DNA from: Gemmatimonadota bacterium
GTDB taxonomy: Bacteria > JAAXHH01
Reading direction: 5' to 3'
DNA length: 64,000 nucleotides
Assembly (NCBI GenBank): GCA_026705925.1
Contig: JAPOZT010000014.1
Coordinates: 50,536 to 114,535, forward strand
Shown: piece after piece, positions 43,895 through 54,188 of the stretch
Position numbering within the stretch: the stretch's first letter is position 1
Layout of the letters: every line of letters starts with the position of its first letter
Program-made: the position numbers and the translations under genes
Notes under the pieces: generated by a model
The model's input: only the letters and a program-made list of their open reading frames with translations
The model's database searches: none
What the model was told of the DNA's origin: nothing

Positions 43895-45208
43895 TTGGAC
43901 TGGAACGCGTTGGGGCGGGAAGCCGTACAACTGTTGGGCGAGTACCTGCGCATCGACACGACGAATCCCCCCGGGAACGAGGATCGCGCGACCGCCTTCC
44001 TCAGCCGCATCCTCTCCGAAGAAGGCATCGATTGCCAGGTTCACAAGTCCGCCCCGGGACGCTCCAATCTCTACGCGCGGCTGGAAGGGGACGGTTCGAA
44101 GCGGGCCGTGGTGCTGCTGAGTCACAGCGACGTGGTTCCCGCCGACCGCCGCTACTGGTCCGTCGATCCCTTCGGCGGCGAGGTCCGGGACGGCTACATC
44201 TGGGGGCGGGGCGCCCTCGACATGAAGAACCTGGGCATCGCGCAGCTGGTAGTCTTCCTCGCGCTGCACCGGAATCGTTTTCCTTTGAAGCGGGACGTGA
44301 TCTTTCTCGTCACCGCCGACGAGGAGGCCGGCGGATCGGCCGGCGCCCGGTGGATCACCCGGAACCGCCCGGAACTCGTCTCGGACGCGGAATTCCTGAT
44401 TAACGAGAGCGGCAAGGGACGGCTGGAGAACGGCCGGGCCGTCTATTCCATCGACATCACCGAGAAGTCGCCCTGCTGGGTCCGCCTGGTCGCCCGCGGC
44501 GAGCCCGGCCACGGTTCCCGCCCGAAGCCCCATTCCGCCGTCAACCGGCTCATCCGCGCCTTGAGCGCCATCATGGCGTACACGCCCCCGATCAAGGTGA
44601 CGGACGCGGCCGAACGGTACTTCGAAGGCATCGCCCACCTGCAGAAAGACGGATACCGCCGGCGGTTCGCGAATATCCGGGAGTCCGTCCGGGACCGCCG
44701 TTTCCTGACGGACCTGCTTCGCAACCAGCATCACGCCGCGATTCTGCGCAATACCATCTCGATAACCATGTTGCAGGGCAGCGACAAAATCAATATCATA
44801 CCTCAGGCGGCGACGGCCGAACTGGACTGCAGGCTGCTTCCGGGGGAAAAGCCTGGTGATTTTGTCCAGGAGCTGAAGCAGGTAGTCGGCGACGACGGGA
44901 TCGAAATAGAGACCTTACTGAACTTCGGGAACACGTCGTCGCCCTTCGATACACCCCTGGTCGAATCGGTGCGCGAAGTCGTTTCCCGGCACCACGAGCG
45001 CGCGGAGGTCGTACCGAACATTCTGTCCGGGTTCACGGACAGCCACTACTTCCGCGAACTGGGGATCCACTGTTACGGCTTCATGCCCTTTCTGCTGATC
45101 GACGAAGAACTGAGACGCATCCACGGCAACGACGAACGGATCTCCCTGGAGAACATGGAACGGGGTCCGAGGATTCTCTACGAAGTCATCGAAAAACTCT
45201 GCGGCTGA
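43895..45208 (+). CDS. M20 family metallopeptidase
   Basis: 437 residues, apparent TTG start 4 nt after the kinase stop. The co-catalytic zinc ligands follow the M20 pattern: LLSHSDVVPAD, RGALDMK, ADEEAGG and the final His near GIHCYGFMPF. It probably cleaves dipeptides or deacylates N-acyl amino acids in the cytoplasm. Its role in a carbohydrate operon is unclear. Confidence 0.88.
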   Translation: MDWNALGREAVQLLGEYLRIDTTNPPGNEDRATAFLSRILSEEGIDCQVHKSAPGRSNLYARLEGDGSKRAVVLLSHSDVVPADRRYWSVDPFGGEVRDGYIWGRGALDMKNLGIAQLVVFLALHRNRFPLKRDVIFLVTADEEAGGSAGARWITRNRPELVSDAEFLINESGKGRLENGRAVYSIDITEKSPCWVRLVARGEPGHGSRPKPHSAVNRLIRALSAIMAYTPPIKVTDAAERYFEGIAHLQKDGYRRRFANIRESVRDRRFLTDLLRNQHHAAILRNTISITMLQGSDKINIIPQAATAELDCRLLPGEKPGDFVQELKQVVGDDGIEIETLLNFGNTSSPFDTPLVESVREVVSRHHERAEVVPNILSGFTDSHYFRELGIHCYGFMPFLLIDEELRRIHGNDERISLENMERGPRILYEVIEKLCG

Positions 45209-45230
45209 TTTCAGCATCGAGGAGACGCAA

Positions 45231-46193
45231 ATGGAAGCAATACGCATTCACGAATTCGGCGGTCCCGAGGTGATGAATCTCGAATCCGGCGCGGATCTGC
45301 AAGCTGGCCCCGGACAGATCCTGGTCGACATACGGGCCGCCGGCGTGAACCCGGTGGACACCTACATCCGGGCGGGCACCTATGCCATGAAACCCGATCT
45401 GCCCTTCACTCCGGGCATGGACGGCGCCGGAACGGTCGTCGAAGTGGGCGACGACGCGGCCCATGTTTCCGTCGGAGACCGGGTGTACCTGGCAGGTACC
45501 CTGACCGGTTCCTATGCGTCGCAGGCCCTGTGTTCGCCCGACCAGGTGTATCCACTGCCCGGCAACGTCTCTTTCACGCAGGGCGCGGGGATCTACGTCC
45601 CTTATGCGACTGCGTGGCGAGGGTTGTTCCAGCGCGCCGGGGGAAAGGCGGGCGAAACCGTCCTGGTGCACGGCGCGAGCGGCGGCGTGGGGATCGCGGC
45701 CGTACAGATGGCCCGGGCCGCGGGCATGACGGTCATCGGCACCGCCGGGTCGGAACAGGGCGCTGCGCTGGTGGAGGAACAGGGCGCCCATCACGTGGTG
45801 GACCACAACGTCCCCGCATATACGGACAAGATCATGGAGCTCACCGGCGGCCTGGGCGTTGACGTGATCATGGAAATGCTGGCCAACGTCAATCTGGACA
45901 AGGACCTGAACATGCTGGCCTATGGCGGACGGGTCGTCGTCATCGGCAACCGGGGCGTGATCGAGATCAATCCGCGGGACGCCATGGCGCGGGACGCCAG
46001 CATCCTCGGCATGGTCCTGCTGCTGGCCGATCCGGAAGATCTCGTCAGCATCCACGCCGGATTGTACGCCGGACTGCAGAACGGCACACTCAAGCCGGTG
46101 GTCGGTAAGGAGTTCCCGCTGGAGGATGCGGCGAAGGGCCATGCCGCCGTCATGGAACCCGGCGCCTATGGAAAGATCGTACTGATCCCCTGA
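45231..46193 (+). CDS. NADPH:quinone oxidoreductase (zeta-crystallin-like MDR)
   Basis: 320 residues, GAGGAG nine bases upstream. Medium-chain dehydrogenase/reductase: GVNPVDTYIRAGTY, PFTPGMDGAGTVVEVG and the cofactor loop VHGASGGVGIAAVQMARAAG. The zinc-ligand cysteines of alcohol dehydrogenases are absent, so it is a quinone or enal reductase rather than an ADH. Confidence 0.88.
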   Translation: MEAIRIHEFGGPEVMNLESGADLQAGPGQILVDIRAAGVNPVDTYIRAGTYAMKPDLPFTPGMDGAGTVVEVGDDAAHVSVGDRVYLAGTLTGSYASQALCSPDQVYPLPGNVSFTQGAGIYVPYATAWRGLFQRAGGKAGETVLVHGASGGVGIAAVQMARAAGMTVIGTAGSEQGAALVEEQGAHHVVDHNVPAYTDKIMELTGGLGVDVIMEMLANVNLDKDLNMLAYGGRVVVIGNRGVIEINPRDAMARDASILGMVLLLADPEDLVSIHAGLYAGLQNGTLKPVVGKEFPLEDAAKGHAAVMEPGAYGKIVLIP

Positions 46194-46242
46194 GCGCACG
46201 ACACGGACCACGCGCAGTAATTGGCCGGTAAAGGAATCCGAC

Positions 46243-47370
46243 ATGGCAAATCCGCTCAACCAGCTCGAACGGCACGGACAGAGCTTCTGGCTGGACAGCA
46301 TCAGCCGGGAACTGATGTATTCCGGCCGGTTGAGGAAACTGATCGAGGAAGACGGCCTGAAAGGCATGACCTCGAACCCGGCCATCTTCGAGAGGGCCAT
46401 CGCGGGTAGTACGGACTACGACGCAGATATCGAGCGGCTTGCGGCGGCGAACCGGACCGCCCTGGAGATTTACGAAGCCCTGGCCATTTCCGATATTCGG
46501 GAAGCCGCCGATCACCTGGCCGGCGTGTACGAAGCGACCGGCGGCGCCGACGGCTTCGTGAGCCTGGAGGTGTCCCCGGAACTGGCGGACGATACCGCGG
46601 GTACGATCGAGGAGGCCCGGCGGCTGTGGAAGGCCGTGGACCGCCCGAACGTCATGATCAAGGTGCCGGCGACGGAGGCCGGCGTACCGGCCGTGCGTCA
46701 ACTGATCGGCGAGGGGTTGAACATCAATGTGACGCTGATGTTCTCGCGGGCCGTGTACGAGACCGTGACCGACGCCTATATCAGCGGGTTGGAGGATCGT
46801 CTCGCAGCGGGGGGTGACATCAACGGCATTGCGAGCGTATCCAGCTTCTTCATCAGCCGCATCGACACGCTCGTCGACGCGTTGCTGGCCGCACGGGCGG
46901 AGCGGACCGGAGATCCCGGGGAACGGGCCGCGATCCTGGACCTGACCGGCAAGACGGCCATCGCAAACGGCAAGACGACCTACCAGCGGTACAAGACGAT
47001 TTACGCGTCATCGCGCTGGTCCGCCCTGGCCGAACGGGGCGCGAGGAAGCAGCGGCTGCTGTGGGCCAGCACGAGCACAAAGAACCCCGAGTACCGGGAC
47101 GTGCTGTATGTCGAAGAACTGATCGGAAGGAATACCGTCAATACCCTGCCCGATGAGACGCTCGAAGCTTTCCGCGATCACGGGCGCCTGGCCGATACGC
47201 TCGAGACCGGTATCGACGAAGCCTGGTCGACCATGGAAAACGTAGAAAAAACCGGGATCTCGATGGACCGGGTCGCGGCGCAACTCGTCGAAGAAGGGGT
47301 GCAGAAATTCGTGGACCCCTTCGTGAAGCTGATCGACGCCATCGAACGGAAACGGCTGCAGCCGGCGTAA
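46243..47370 (+). CDS. tal: Transaldolase
   Basis: 375 residues, AAAGGA upstream. It transfers a dihydroxyacetone unit in the pentose-phosphate pathway. [12 protein letters not shown] and the Schiff-base lysine in [14 protein letters not shown] are diagnostic, with INVTLMFS after it. The length matches the long (TalB-subfamily 4) single-domain form; no phosphoglucose isomerase fusion is present. Confidence 0.95.
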   Translation: MANPLNQLERHGQSFWLDSISRELMYSGRLRKLIEEDGLKGMTSNPAIFERAIAGSTDYDADIERLAAANRTALEIYEALAISDIREAADHLAGVYEATGGADGFVSLEVSPELADDTAGTIEEARRLWKAVDRPNVMIKVPATEAGVPAVRQLIGEGLNINVTLMFSRAVYETVTDAYISGLEDRLAAGGDINGIASVSSFFISRIDTLVDALLAARAERTGDPGERAAILDLTGKTAIANGKTTYQRYKTIYASSRWSALAERGARKQRLLWASTSTKNPEYRDVLYVEELIGRNTVNTLPDETLEAFRDHGRLADTLETGIDEAWSTMENVEKTGISMDRVAAQLVEEGVQKFVDPFVKLIDAIERKRLQPA

Positions 47371-47392
47371 TTGCCGGATCCGGGAGCAACGC

Positions 47393-48370
47393 ATGCAACT
47401 GGGCATGGTCGGCCTCGGCCGGATGGGCGGCAACATGACACGGCGGCTGTTGCGCGGTGGTCACGAAGTCGTCGTGTACGACCAGAGCGCCGAAGCGGTC
47501 GACCAGGCGGAACAGGCCGGCGCCAACGGCGCCTCGACGCTTCACGGTCTCGTAACCACCCTCCACCCGCCGCGGTCGGTCTGGGTCATGGTCCCGGCCG
47601 GCGACGCCACGGAACGGGCCGTCGACGATCTCTCCGGGTTGTTGTCTCCAGGCGATACCGTCATCGACGGCGGGAACACCTACTTCAAGGACGACGTGGC
47701 CCGCGCGGAGCGGCTGTCCGCCAGGGGCCTGCACTATGTCGACGTGGGGACGAGTGGCGGCGTTTGGGGCCTCGAGCGAGGGTACTGCATGACCATCGGT
47801 GGGCCGGCGGAGGTCGTCGAGCGCCTGGACCCGTTGTTCGATACGCTGGCGCCCGGACCCGGACAGGAAGCCAGCGCGCCCCCTTCAACGGCCCGCAGGG
47901 GCTACGTCCACGTAGGACCGGCCGGCGCGGGACACTTCGTCAAGATGATCCACAACGGGATCGAATACGGCATGATGCAGGCCTTTGCCGAAGGGCTGGA
48001 AATCCTGCGCGAATCGGGTTCCGACCGCGTGGACCCGCGCCATAGGTACGACCTGGACCTGCACGCCATCGCCGAAGTCTGGCGCCACGGGAGCGTGGTC
48101 AGTTCCTGGCTGCTCGACCTCCTGGAGATCGCCTTGAGGGAAGACGGTGACCTGTCCGCATACTCCGGATACGTGCAGGACTCCGGGGAGGGCCGGTGGA
48201 CGGTACAGACGGCCATAGAGGAAGACGTGCCCGCCCACGTGCTCACGGCTTCGCTCTTCACGCGGTTCCAGTCGAGGCAGGAGCAATCCTACGCCATGCG
48301 GGTGCTTTCCGCCCTGCGCCACCAGTTCGGCGGTCACGTGGAGCAGCAGAAAACCGGGGGAGGGCCATGA
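47393..48370 (+). CDS. gnd: 6-phosphogluconate dehydrogenase, decarboxylating (short form)
   Basis: 325 residues, GGGAG upstream. Rossmann motif [20 protein letters not shown], substrate motif [16 protein letters not shown], and the catalytic Lys/His segment [20 protein letters not shown]. The short 300-residue class usually uses NAD. It yields ribulose 5-phosphate, the substrate of Rpe whose gene overlaps it by 4 nt. A Pro/Ala-rich loop at about residues 155-170 is unusual. Confidence 0.92.
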   Translation: MQLGMVGLGRMGGNMTRRLLRGGHEVVVYDQSAEAVDQAEQAGANGASTLHGLVTTLHPPRSVWVMVPAGDATERAVDDLSGLLSPGDTVIDGGNTYFKDDVARAERLSARGLHYVDVGTSGGVWGLERGYCMTIGGPAEVVERLDPLFDTLAPGPGQEASAPPSTARRGYVHVGPAGAGHFVKMIHNGIEYGMMQAFAEGLEILRESGSDRVDPRHRYDLDLHAIAEVWRHGSVVSSWLLDLLEIALREDGDLSAYSGYVQDSGEGRWTVQTAIEEDVPAHVLTASLFTRFQSRQEQSYAMRVLSALRHQFGGHVEQQKTGGGP

Positions 48371-49020
48371 TCCAGATCGCTCCATCCATCCTGTCTGCGG
48401 ATTTCACCCGCCTGGCCGATGAGGTCCGGACCGTGGAGCGCGCGGGCGCGGACCGGATCCATATCGACGTCATGGACGGCCGGTTCGTCCCGAACATCTC
48501 CATGGGACCCTTCATCGTCGAGGCCATCGACTCGCTTACGGAACTGCCGCTGGAAGCCCACCTGATGATCGAGGAACCGGACCGGTACATCGACGTATTC
48601 ATGGATGCCGGCGCCGACGTGATCATCGTGCACCAGGAGAATACGGCCCACCTGCACCGCGTGGTTCAGTCTGTCCGGGAGCGGGGCAAACAGGCCGGGG
48701 TCGCCCTGAACCCGGCCACGCCCGCCCGGGTCCTCGACGAGATCATCGACGAACTCGATCTCGTCCTGGTCATGTCCGTCAACCCCGGATACTCCGGCCA
48801 GCGGTTCATCCCGTCCGTCCTGCCGAAGATCCGCGAGATCCGCAGGACCCTGGCGGACCGGGAGATCGCGTGCGACCTGGAGGTGGACGGCGGCGTGAAC
48901 GCCGATACCGCGCCGGATGTCGTGTCGTCGGGCGCGAACGTCCTGGTGGCCGCCACGGCCGTGTTCAAGCATCCGGACGGCACCGCCGAAGGCATCCGGA
49001 CGCTGCGCGGCCGGGACTGA
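48367..49020 (+). CDS. rpe: Ribulose-phosphate 3-epimerase
   Basis: 217 residues from the ATG at 48367 (ATGA overlap with gnd). TIM barrel: [20 protein letters not shown], the metal-binding [28 protein letters not shown] and LEVDGGVN. It interconverts ribulose and xylulose 5-phosphates and ends the operon. Confidence 0.96.
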   Translation: MIQIAPSILSADFTRLADEVRTVERAGADRIHIDVMDGRFVPNISMGPFIVEAIDSLTELPLEAHLMIEEPDRYIDVFMDAGADVIIVHQENTAHLHRVVQSVRERGKQAGVALNPATPARVLDEIIDELDLVLVMSVNPGYSGQRFIPSVLPKIREIRRTLADREIACDLEVDGGVNADTAPDVVSSGANVLVAATAVFKHPDGTAEGIRTLRGRD

Positions 49021-49032
49021 CCTTCCGCATTA

Positions 49033-49060
49033 CCCTCAGACCACCGCCCTCAGACCACCG
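49033..49060. repeat. 14-bp tandem duplication over the MATE stop codon
   Basis: Two identical copies of ccctcagaccaccg (49033-49046 and 49047-49060). The second contains the stop codon (49050-49052) of the MATE gene; the first repeats it just beyond. Confidence 0.8.
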
Positions 49061-50435
49061 CCCTTTTCCAGGTCCCCTTGAAGAAGCGCCTGAGCGTGAG
49101 CAGGCCCTGCAATACGGCCGCGGCGAGCCAGGCGATCCAGATGCCCGTCACGTCCAATCCGAGCGGGAAGGCGAGTACGTAGGAAAACACGAGCATGATG
49201 CCCCACTGGGAGAAGAGGGTGTAGTACAGCGACGGACGGGTCTCGCCGCCGCCGGCCAGCACGCCGCTGGCCACGATGGACAGCGCGGAGAAGACCTGGG
49301 CGATGGCGAAGAAGCGCAGCATGACCGAACTGATGCCCAGGACCGTCTCGTCCGTCGTGAATATGGCCGCGATTCCCTGGGCGAATACCCAGATCAAGGC
49401 CGATCCGGCACCGATCACAATCATGCAGAGCAGGATCGTCTGTCCGCCGTACTGCCCGGCCGACTGGATCTGCCGGCCGCCCAGCCGCTGCCCCACCAGG
49501 GAGGTCGCCGCGACCGAGAAGGCCAGGGCGGGCATAATCGCGAAGAGACGTATCTGGAAACCCACGGTCAGCGCCGCTATGGCAGCCGTGGGACGGCTTA
49601 CGCCCGATATGACGCGGTACAGGAGCACGCGCGCGCCGTTGCGGAAGAAGCCGGACGCGCCGGAGGGCAGGCCGATGTCGAGCATGCGGGACATGATGCT
49701 CCAGTCCGGTTTGACGCGCCATTTCCTTGAGAGACGCACCTGGCCGTGGCCCCGGACCAGGATCGCCAGGCCGATGACGCATCCCGCCAGCCGCGAGATG
49801 ATCATGCCCACGGCCGCGCCGGCCACGCCCAGCGCGGGCACTTTCCACGCGCCGAAGATGAACGCGTAGGAGGTCACGCACTTCACGATGATGACGATGA
49901 CGGAGATCTTGAGCGGCGTGCGGGTGTCGCCCACGCCCCCGAAGATGGCGCTCATGACGTAGTTGAGAATCATGAAGATCATGCCGGCGAAGTAAAGCCT
50001 CAGGAAGAGCATCCCGTGGGTAAGGACCTCTTCCGGGGCGCCGAGCAGGACCAGCGCGGGCCGCGTGAGCACGATACTGAAGGCGGCAAGACCCAGGGCC
50101 ATGTACGCGCCCATCAGGATCGCCTGCTGGCCGGTCCGGCTTACGTCGCCGTGCCTGCCCGCCCCGTAGTACTGGGCCACCAGCGTCCGCGTCCCCCCGG
50201 TGATCGAAATGGCCATGACCATGACGATGAAGACGATCTGGCGGCTCATGCCGATGGCGGAGATCGCCGCGGGACCCAGGAATCCCACGAAGTAGATGTC
50301 TACGAGACCTTCTGTGGCGTCGATCAGCGAAGCGACAACGACGGGCCAGGCGATGGCCCAGACGTGACGGAGGACCTGGGAAGGCGGGACCTCGTTGTCA
50401 GCCGGTTTCGGGGAATCGGCGGTATGGTCGGGCAT
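49050..50435 (-). CDS. MATE family multidrug/sodium antiporter
   Basis: 461 residues if the ATG at 50435 is used; an upstream in-frame start at 50471 is possible. About twelve membrane helices in two halves of MatE type: AWPVVVASLIDATEGLVDIY, VAQYYGAGRHGDVSRTGQQA in the first and SLVGQRLGGRQIQSAGQYGG in the second. It exports cationic drugs or metabolites using Na+ or H+. It is convergent with rpe. Confidence 0.9.
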   Translation of the reverse strand: MPDHTADSPKPADNEVPPSQVLRHVWAIAWPVVVASLIDATEGLVDIYFVGFLGPAAISAIGMSRQIVFIVMVMAISITGGTRTLVAQYYGAGRHGDVSRTGQQAILMGAYMALGLAAFSIVLTRPALVLLGAPEEVLTHGMLFLRLYFAGMIFMILNYVMSAIFGGVGDTRTPLKISVIVIIVKCVTSYAFIFGAWKVPALGVAGAAVGMIISRLAGCVIGLAILVRGHGQVRLSRKWRVKPDWSIMSRMLDIGLPSGASGFFRNGARVLLYRVISGVSRPTAAIAALTVGFQIRLFAIMPALAFSVAATSLVGQRLGGRQIQSAGQYGGQTILLCMIVIGAGSALIWVFAQGIAAIFTTDETVLGISSVMLRFFAIAQVFSALSIVASGVLAGGGETRPSLYYTLFSQWGIMLVFSYVLAFPLGLDVTGIWIAWLAAAVLQGLLTLRRFFKGTWKRAVV

Positions 50436-50642
50436 GGGATGGAATGTATTCCGCCCACGGCGAACCGGCAAGGCAATTCAGCCGGTGCCCGATGCCACTC
50501 AAGTTGTTGATGGCGCGATAGATAAGAAAAGGGATGACAGCGTAAACGGTACGCAGTATATCTACATTGTCACGGATTCGTAACCCGCAACCGGACATGG
50601 ACATACCGACCGAGTGCGCTGCGATGCGCGGGAGGCATGAAG

Positions 50643-51929
50643 ATGCGTGGAATGCGAGGATCGATCTTCTCCTGGGGGCCCTGGCTGTCGATCGTCCTGA
50701 TGATCATCTTCCTGTTGTCGTGCGGCAGTGAGGACCCGGTATCGCCCGAGCCGCCGGATCCGCCCGAGCCGGTCGATCAGCCGGCGCTGAAGATCGGGCT
50801 GTTGATCGACCTGTCGGAAGGTGGTTCGGAACACGGCGTCCTCATGCGGCGGGGATTCGAAATGGCGATAGCGCATGTCAACGAGGTGGGCGTGCTCGGG
50901 GAACCGGTCGAGGGCGTGGTGGCCGACACGGAGTTGGACGCCGAAACCGCGGTATCCGAGGCGATGGATCTTGTCGAGGATAAGGGCGTCCACGCGATCG
51001 TGGGCGCCTGGGCGAGCTCTTCGACACTTGCCGTCTTGGATGAAGTGGTCGCGGATGCCGGCATTCCCATGGTTTCTCCGGCCTCCTCTTCTCCCGTGCT
51101 CACGACCGCCGCTGATAACGATTTCCTGTTTCGCACCACCCTGTCCGACCTCGACCAGGGGCCGGTCCTCGCAAAAATCACGCTGGAACGGGGATACGGC
51201 AACGTGGGCATGATCTACCGAGACGACGTCTGGGGCCGGGGCATCGCGGACGCTTTCGAGAATGCCTGGGAAGGCAAGCTCATCCGGGTCGCGGCGGATC
51301 CCGAAAAGACGACCCTCGTGGAGGAGCTTAGAGAAAGCAAGGGCGTCCTCGAAGACACGCAGGCGCTGATCGTCCTCGCTTTTCAGCCCCAGCAGGAGAC
51401 CATCGTGCGCGAAGCGCTGGACAACGGCTTCTATGACGTGTTTATCTTCGGCCCCACCGGACGCAGCCTGGACCTGATCCGGTCCATCGGTCCCGAGCAC
51501 CTCGCCGGAATGATCGGCACGTCGCCCGGTTCCGCGCAGGACACGCCTTCGGCGATCGCCTGGGCGGACGGGTATAAAAGCGCCTACGGCAGCAATCCTC
51601 CGCCTTTCCCCTACGTGAAACAGACCTATGACGCCACCGTGGCGCTGGCCCTGGCGACGCAGGCGGCGGGCAGACTGGAGGGCGCGGCCATCCGGGACCA
51701 GTTGCGATCGATCGGGAAGCCGCCCGGCGAACTCGTTATCGCGGAGGCGAGCAGCATCGCGAACGGGCTGCGCGTCCTGGCAGACGGCGGCGCGGTCAAC
51801 TACGAAGGCGCCGCCATGCCGCTGGACTGGGACGAGAACGGCGACCTGGCCACGGGTTTCGTCGCGGTCTGGCGATTCACCCCGGCCGCCACGATCGAAG
51901 TCATCCGGGTCGAACCCTTCGAACACTGA
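50643..51929 (+). CDS. Branched-chain amino-acid-type ABC substrate-binding lipoprotein
   Basis: 428 residues from the ATG at 50643, which has GGAGG seven bases upstream (an ATG six bases earlier is too close). The lipobox MIIFLLSCGS is followed by a Pro/Glu/Asp-rich linker. The periplasmic-binding fold type I is seen in LKIGLLIDLSEGGSEHGVLM, VGAWASSSTLAVLDEVVADA and SPASSSPVLTTAADNDFLFR. No permease or ATPase gene is adjacent, so it may work with a distant transporter or as a receptor. Confidence 0.85.
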   Translation: MRGMRGSIFSWGPWLSIVLMIIFLLSCGSEDPVSPEPPDPPEPVDQPALKIGLLIDLSEGGSEHGVLMRRGFEMAIAHVNEVGVLGEPVEGVVADTELDAETAVSEAMDLVEDKGVHAIVGAWASSSTLAVLDEVVADAGIPMVSPASSSPVLTTAADNDFLFRTTLSDLDQGPVLAKITLERGYGNVGMIYRDDVWGRGIADAFENAWEGKLIRVAADPEKTTLVEELRESKGVLEDTQALIVLAFQPQQETIVREALDNGFYDVFIFGPTGRSLDLIRSIGPEHLAGMIGTSPGSAQDTPSAIAWADGYKSAYGSNPPPFPYVKQTYDATVALALATQAAGRLEGAAIRDQLRSIGKPPGELVIAEASSIANGLRVLADGGAVNYEGAAMPLDWDENGDLATGFVAVWRFTPAATIEVIRVEPFEH

Positions 51930-51976
51930 ACCGGCTGCCGGACGGCACAGTATGCATGAACCGAACGGAATGCGAA

Positions 51977-52006
51977 AAGGGGATTGCGCAAGCACGCAAC
52001 CCCCTT
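51977..52006 (-). terminator. Bidirectional-looking terminator between binding protein and tRNA-Glu
   Basis: A 12-bp stem (51977-51988 with 51995-52006, one mismatch) and six-base loop. The minus strand continues with TTTTC, suiting the tRNA transcript; the plus strand lacks a T run but could still end the lipoprotein message. Confidence 0.7.
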
Positions 52007-52029
52007 GAGCCATTTCCGGTTATGTCAAA

Positions 52030-52104
52030 TGACCCCAACGGGATTTGAACCCGTGTTGCCGCCGTGAAAGGGCGGTGTCCTTGGCCAGGCTAGACGATGG
52101 GGTC
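52030..52104 (-). tRNA. tRNA-Glu (anticodon UUC)
   Basis: 75 nt. Acceptor GACCCCA pairs with TGGGGTC and the discriminator is A. The anticodon stem CCGCC/GGCGG encloses the loop CTTTCAC, placing TTC at positions 34-36. The T arm contains GGGTTCAAATCCC. The CCA end is not encoded. A promoter lies at 52126-52154 and a terminator at 51977-52006. Confidence 0.95.
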
Positions 52105-52125
52105 ACGATCCTCCAAAGCCGTCCT

Positions 52126-52154
52126 AAAATACCCGACGGACCCTCGAAACGCAA
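52126..52154 (-). promoter_or_regulatory. Promoter of tRNA-Glu
   Basis: Minus-strand TTGCGT (52149-52154), 17-nt spacer, TATTTT (52126-52131), with a start expected about 15 nt before the mature tRNA. Confidence 0.6.
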
Positions 52155-52161
52155 GCCTTTT

Positions 52162-53403
52162 TTACCCTTCGTAACCCATATCTTCCCATACGCGCAGGGC
52201 GTACGGGACGTGCTCCGGATCCGGCTCGCGACAGCCCAGAATGCTGGGCGGAGGCTGTCCCGGACCGGCGTGTTTGGGCCACGGTGACCAGTGGTCGTTC
52301 TCCCAGGGTTTCCGGGCGGCCTCGTTCCTGAAATCGGGCACGTCGAAGGGGCGGCCGTCCTCCAGCGCGCTCTTCCAGGCCAGGATACCCACCGACGACA
52401 TGGCCACGCCGCGGTACACGTCCAAAAAAGGCTGCTCGCCCGAACGGATAGCCCGTGCGAAATGGAAACTGGTCCAGAAGTCGCCGCCGCCGTGGCCGGC
52501 CTTGCGGGCGAGGTCGCCGTGCTCCGGCCAGTCCGGCTTGTAGACCCGTTCCGCTTCCTCCCCGGGCTCCAGGTGCCACGGCTCATGCCACACCCGTACC
52601 TCCCCGGGTCCGAAGTACCCTGGTCCCCGGGTGATCTCCATGGCGCCGCGCTCGCCGTGCAGGCGATACCAGTTGCTGTGACCGGGCAGGCCGAGTCCGA
52701 AGAGCCGGAAGACCGCGCCGTTGTCCATGCGGCAGAGGATGACGGACCCGGGGTCTCCCCTCCGGAGCGTGAGGGTGCGCTCGGGCCGGGCGATGGCCAG
52801 GGCGTTCACGCCGACCGGCCGCGTGTCGGTGATGTACACCAGGGGCGCAAGGGCGTGCGTGCAGTAGTAGGTGGAGGGGATCCAGGCCCGCCAGTGGTCG
52901 AATCCCGGTGAAATGCGCAGGCTCGCGTCCCGGGACATGGGGTGGTTGTACTCTCCCTCGGCGTAGGTGACTTTTCCGATCTCTCCCTCGCGGTAGAGCC
53001 GGTGCATTTCCTGGTTGAACACGGTGTAGGGGTAGTTCTCGGCCAGCATGTAGATCCGGCCCGATTCCTCCACGGCGCGGCAGAGGGCGACCCCCTCCGC
53101 GAGCGTGCCGTTGCAGGCGGTCTCGCTCATGACGTGCTTGCCCGCCAGCAGGGCCTTAATGGCGAAGGGCGCGTGTTCGTGGAAGTAGTTGGCCAGGACC
53201 ACGGCGTCCATGTCGTGGTCGAGGAATGCGTCGTAGTCGGCATACGCGGCGACGGAAAGCTCGCCGGCCAACTCGCTAAGCCGCTCCTCCCAGATATCGC
53301 ACAGCGCGACGAGTTCCATGCCCACGGCGCCGGACGCGCTCTGCGCGAAGCTCTTCCCCCGTCCCACGCCCACCACGCCGACGCGGATCGGTTGGTCGCT
53401 CAT
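52162..53403 (-). CDS. Gfo/Idh/MocA family oxidoreductase
   Basis: 413 residues; GAGGA lies upstream of the ATG. Rossmann domain VRVGVVGVGRGKSFAQSASG, then KHVMSETACNGTLAEG, where the usual EKP lysine motif reads SETA, so the canonical catalytic lysine is replaced. A C-terminal substrate domain follows with FDHWRAWIPSTYYCTHALAP. This divergent subgroup may have altered chemistry or be non-catalytic. It is the last gene of a minus-strand set with HAD and a hydroxyacid dehydrogenase. Confidence 0.85.
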   Translation of the reverse strand: MSDQPIRVGVVGVGRGKSFAQSASGAVGMELVALCDIWEERLSELAGELSVAAYADYDAFLDHDMDAVVLANYFHEHAPFAIKALLAGKHVMSETACNGTLAEGVALCRAVEESGRIYMLAENYPYTVFNQEMHRLYREGEIGKVTYAEGEYNHPMSRDASLRISPGFDHWRAWIPSTYYCTHALAPLVYITDTRPVGVNALAIARPERTLTLRRGDPGSVILCRMDNGAVFRLFGLGLPGHSNWYRLHGERGAMEITRGPGYFGPGEVRVWHEPWHLEPGEEAERVYKPDWPEHGDLARKAGHGGGDFWTSFHFARAIRSGEQPFLDVYRGVAMSSVGILAWKSALEDGRPFDVPDFRNEAARKPWENDHWSPWPKHAGPGQPPPSILGCREPDPEHVPYALRVWEDMGYEG

Positions 53404-53433
53404 GGTTCGTCCTCGTTCACGATGCGTCCCGAA

Positions 53434-54138
53434 TCAGGTTATGCCCAGCAGCCCGGGGACGTCCGTCAGCTGCCGGATCGAGGGCAGGCGATAGCGGCCA
53501 TACTTCTCGTACCGGTCGATGAGCAGGGCGTCCAGGCCGGCGCGTTCGGCCGGCAGGATGTCCTCCTCCGGATAGTCCCCGATATACAGGATGCGATCGA
53601 CCGGAGCGTCAGCGCGGTCGATGGCCATGCGAAAGATCCGCTCGTCGGGCTTTTCGCAACCCGCTTCGGCGGATACCACGAGAAAGGAGAAATACCGGTC
53701 CAGGTCGTGACGCTTGAGCACCCGGGAGAGATGTTCCGACCAGTTCGACAGCACACCGAGCCGCACGCCGCGGTCCTTCAGTCTTTCCAGCGTGGGCCGG
53801 ACGTCGTCGTAAACGTCCAGGTACCTGCCGTCCTGAAACCGGTCGTAGTACTGCTGCAACCCGGACTGCAGGTCGCCCTTGATACCCACCGCACCGAACA
53901 CGTGGGCATAGAGATCCACGAAGTACCGACGCGTCTGCTCCGGCGTGCTCATGCGGCCGTCGCGCTTGCCGAATCGGGGTTCCTCCATGGCCTTCGAGAG
54001 CGCCGCCTTCACCTGGTCCAGCGTAATTGCTGCTCCGAGCTCACCGGCCGCGACGACGAAGAACTCCTCGAAGAAATCGGGGGAATCCCGACCGACCAGC
54101 GTACCCGCCGCGTCGAAGATCACGGTTTCGTAGAACAT
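53434..54138 (-). CDS. HAD superfamily hydrolase
   Basis: 234 residues. HAD motif I is divergent: VIFDAAGTLVGRDSPDFFE keeps the first aspartate, but the usual second one (DxD) is Ala. Motif II LGVLSNWSEHL, motif III with Lys in CEKPDERIF, and motif IV YIGDYPEEDILPAERAG are present. Loss of the second aspartate suggests dehalogenase-like or altered activity, rather than a standard phosphatase. The gap to the next gene is filled by 23-bp repeats. Confidence 0.82.
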   Translation of the reverse strand: MFYETVIFDAAGTLVGRDSPDFFEEFFVVAAGELGAAITLDQVKAALSKAMEEPRFGKRDGRMSTPEQTRRYFVDLYAHVFGAVGIKGDLQSGLQQYYDRFQDGRYLDVYDDVRPTLERLKDRGVRLGVLSNWSEHLSRVLKRHDLDRYFSFLVVSAEAGCEKPDERIFRMAIDRADAPVDRILYIGDYPEEDILPAERAGLDALLIDRYEKYGRYRLPSIRQLTDVPGLLGIT

Positions 54139-54188
54139 GGTGGATCCGAACCTACGCCATACGCCCCATTGCGCTTCCGCCGGCGTTC

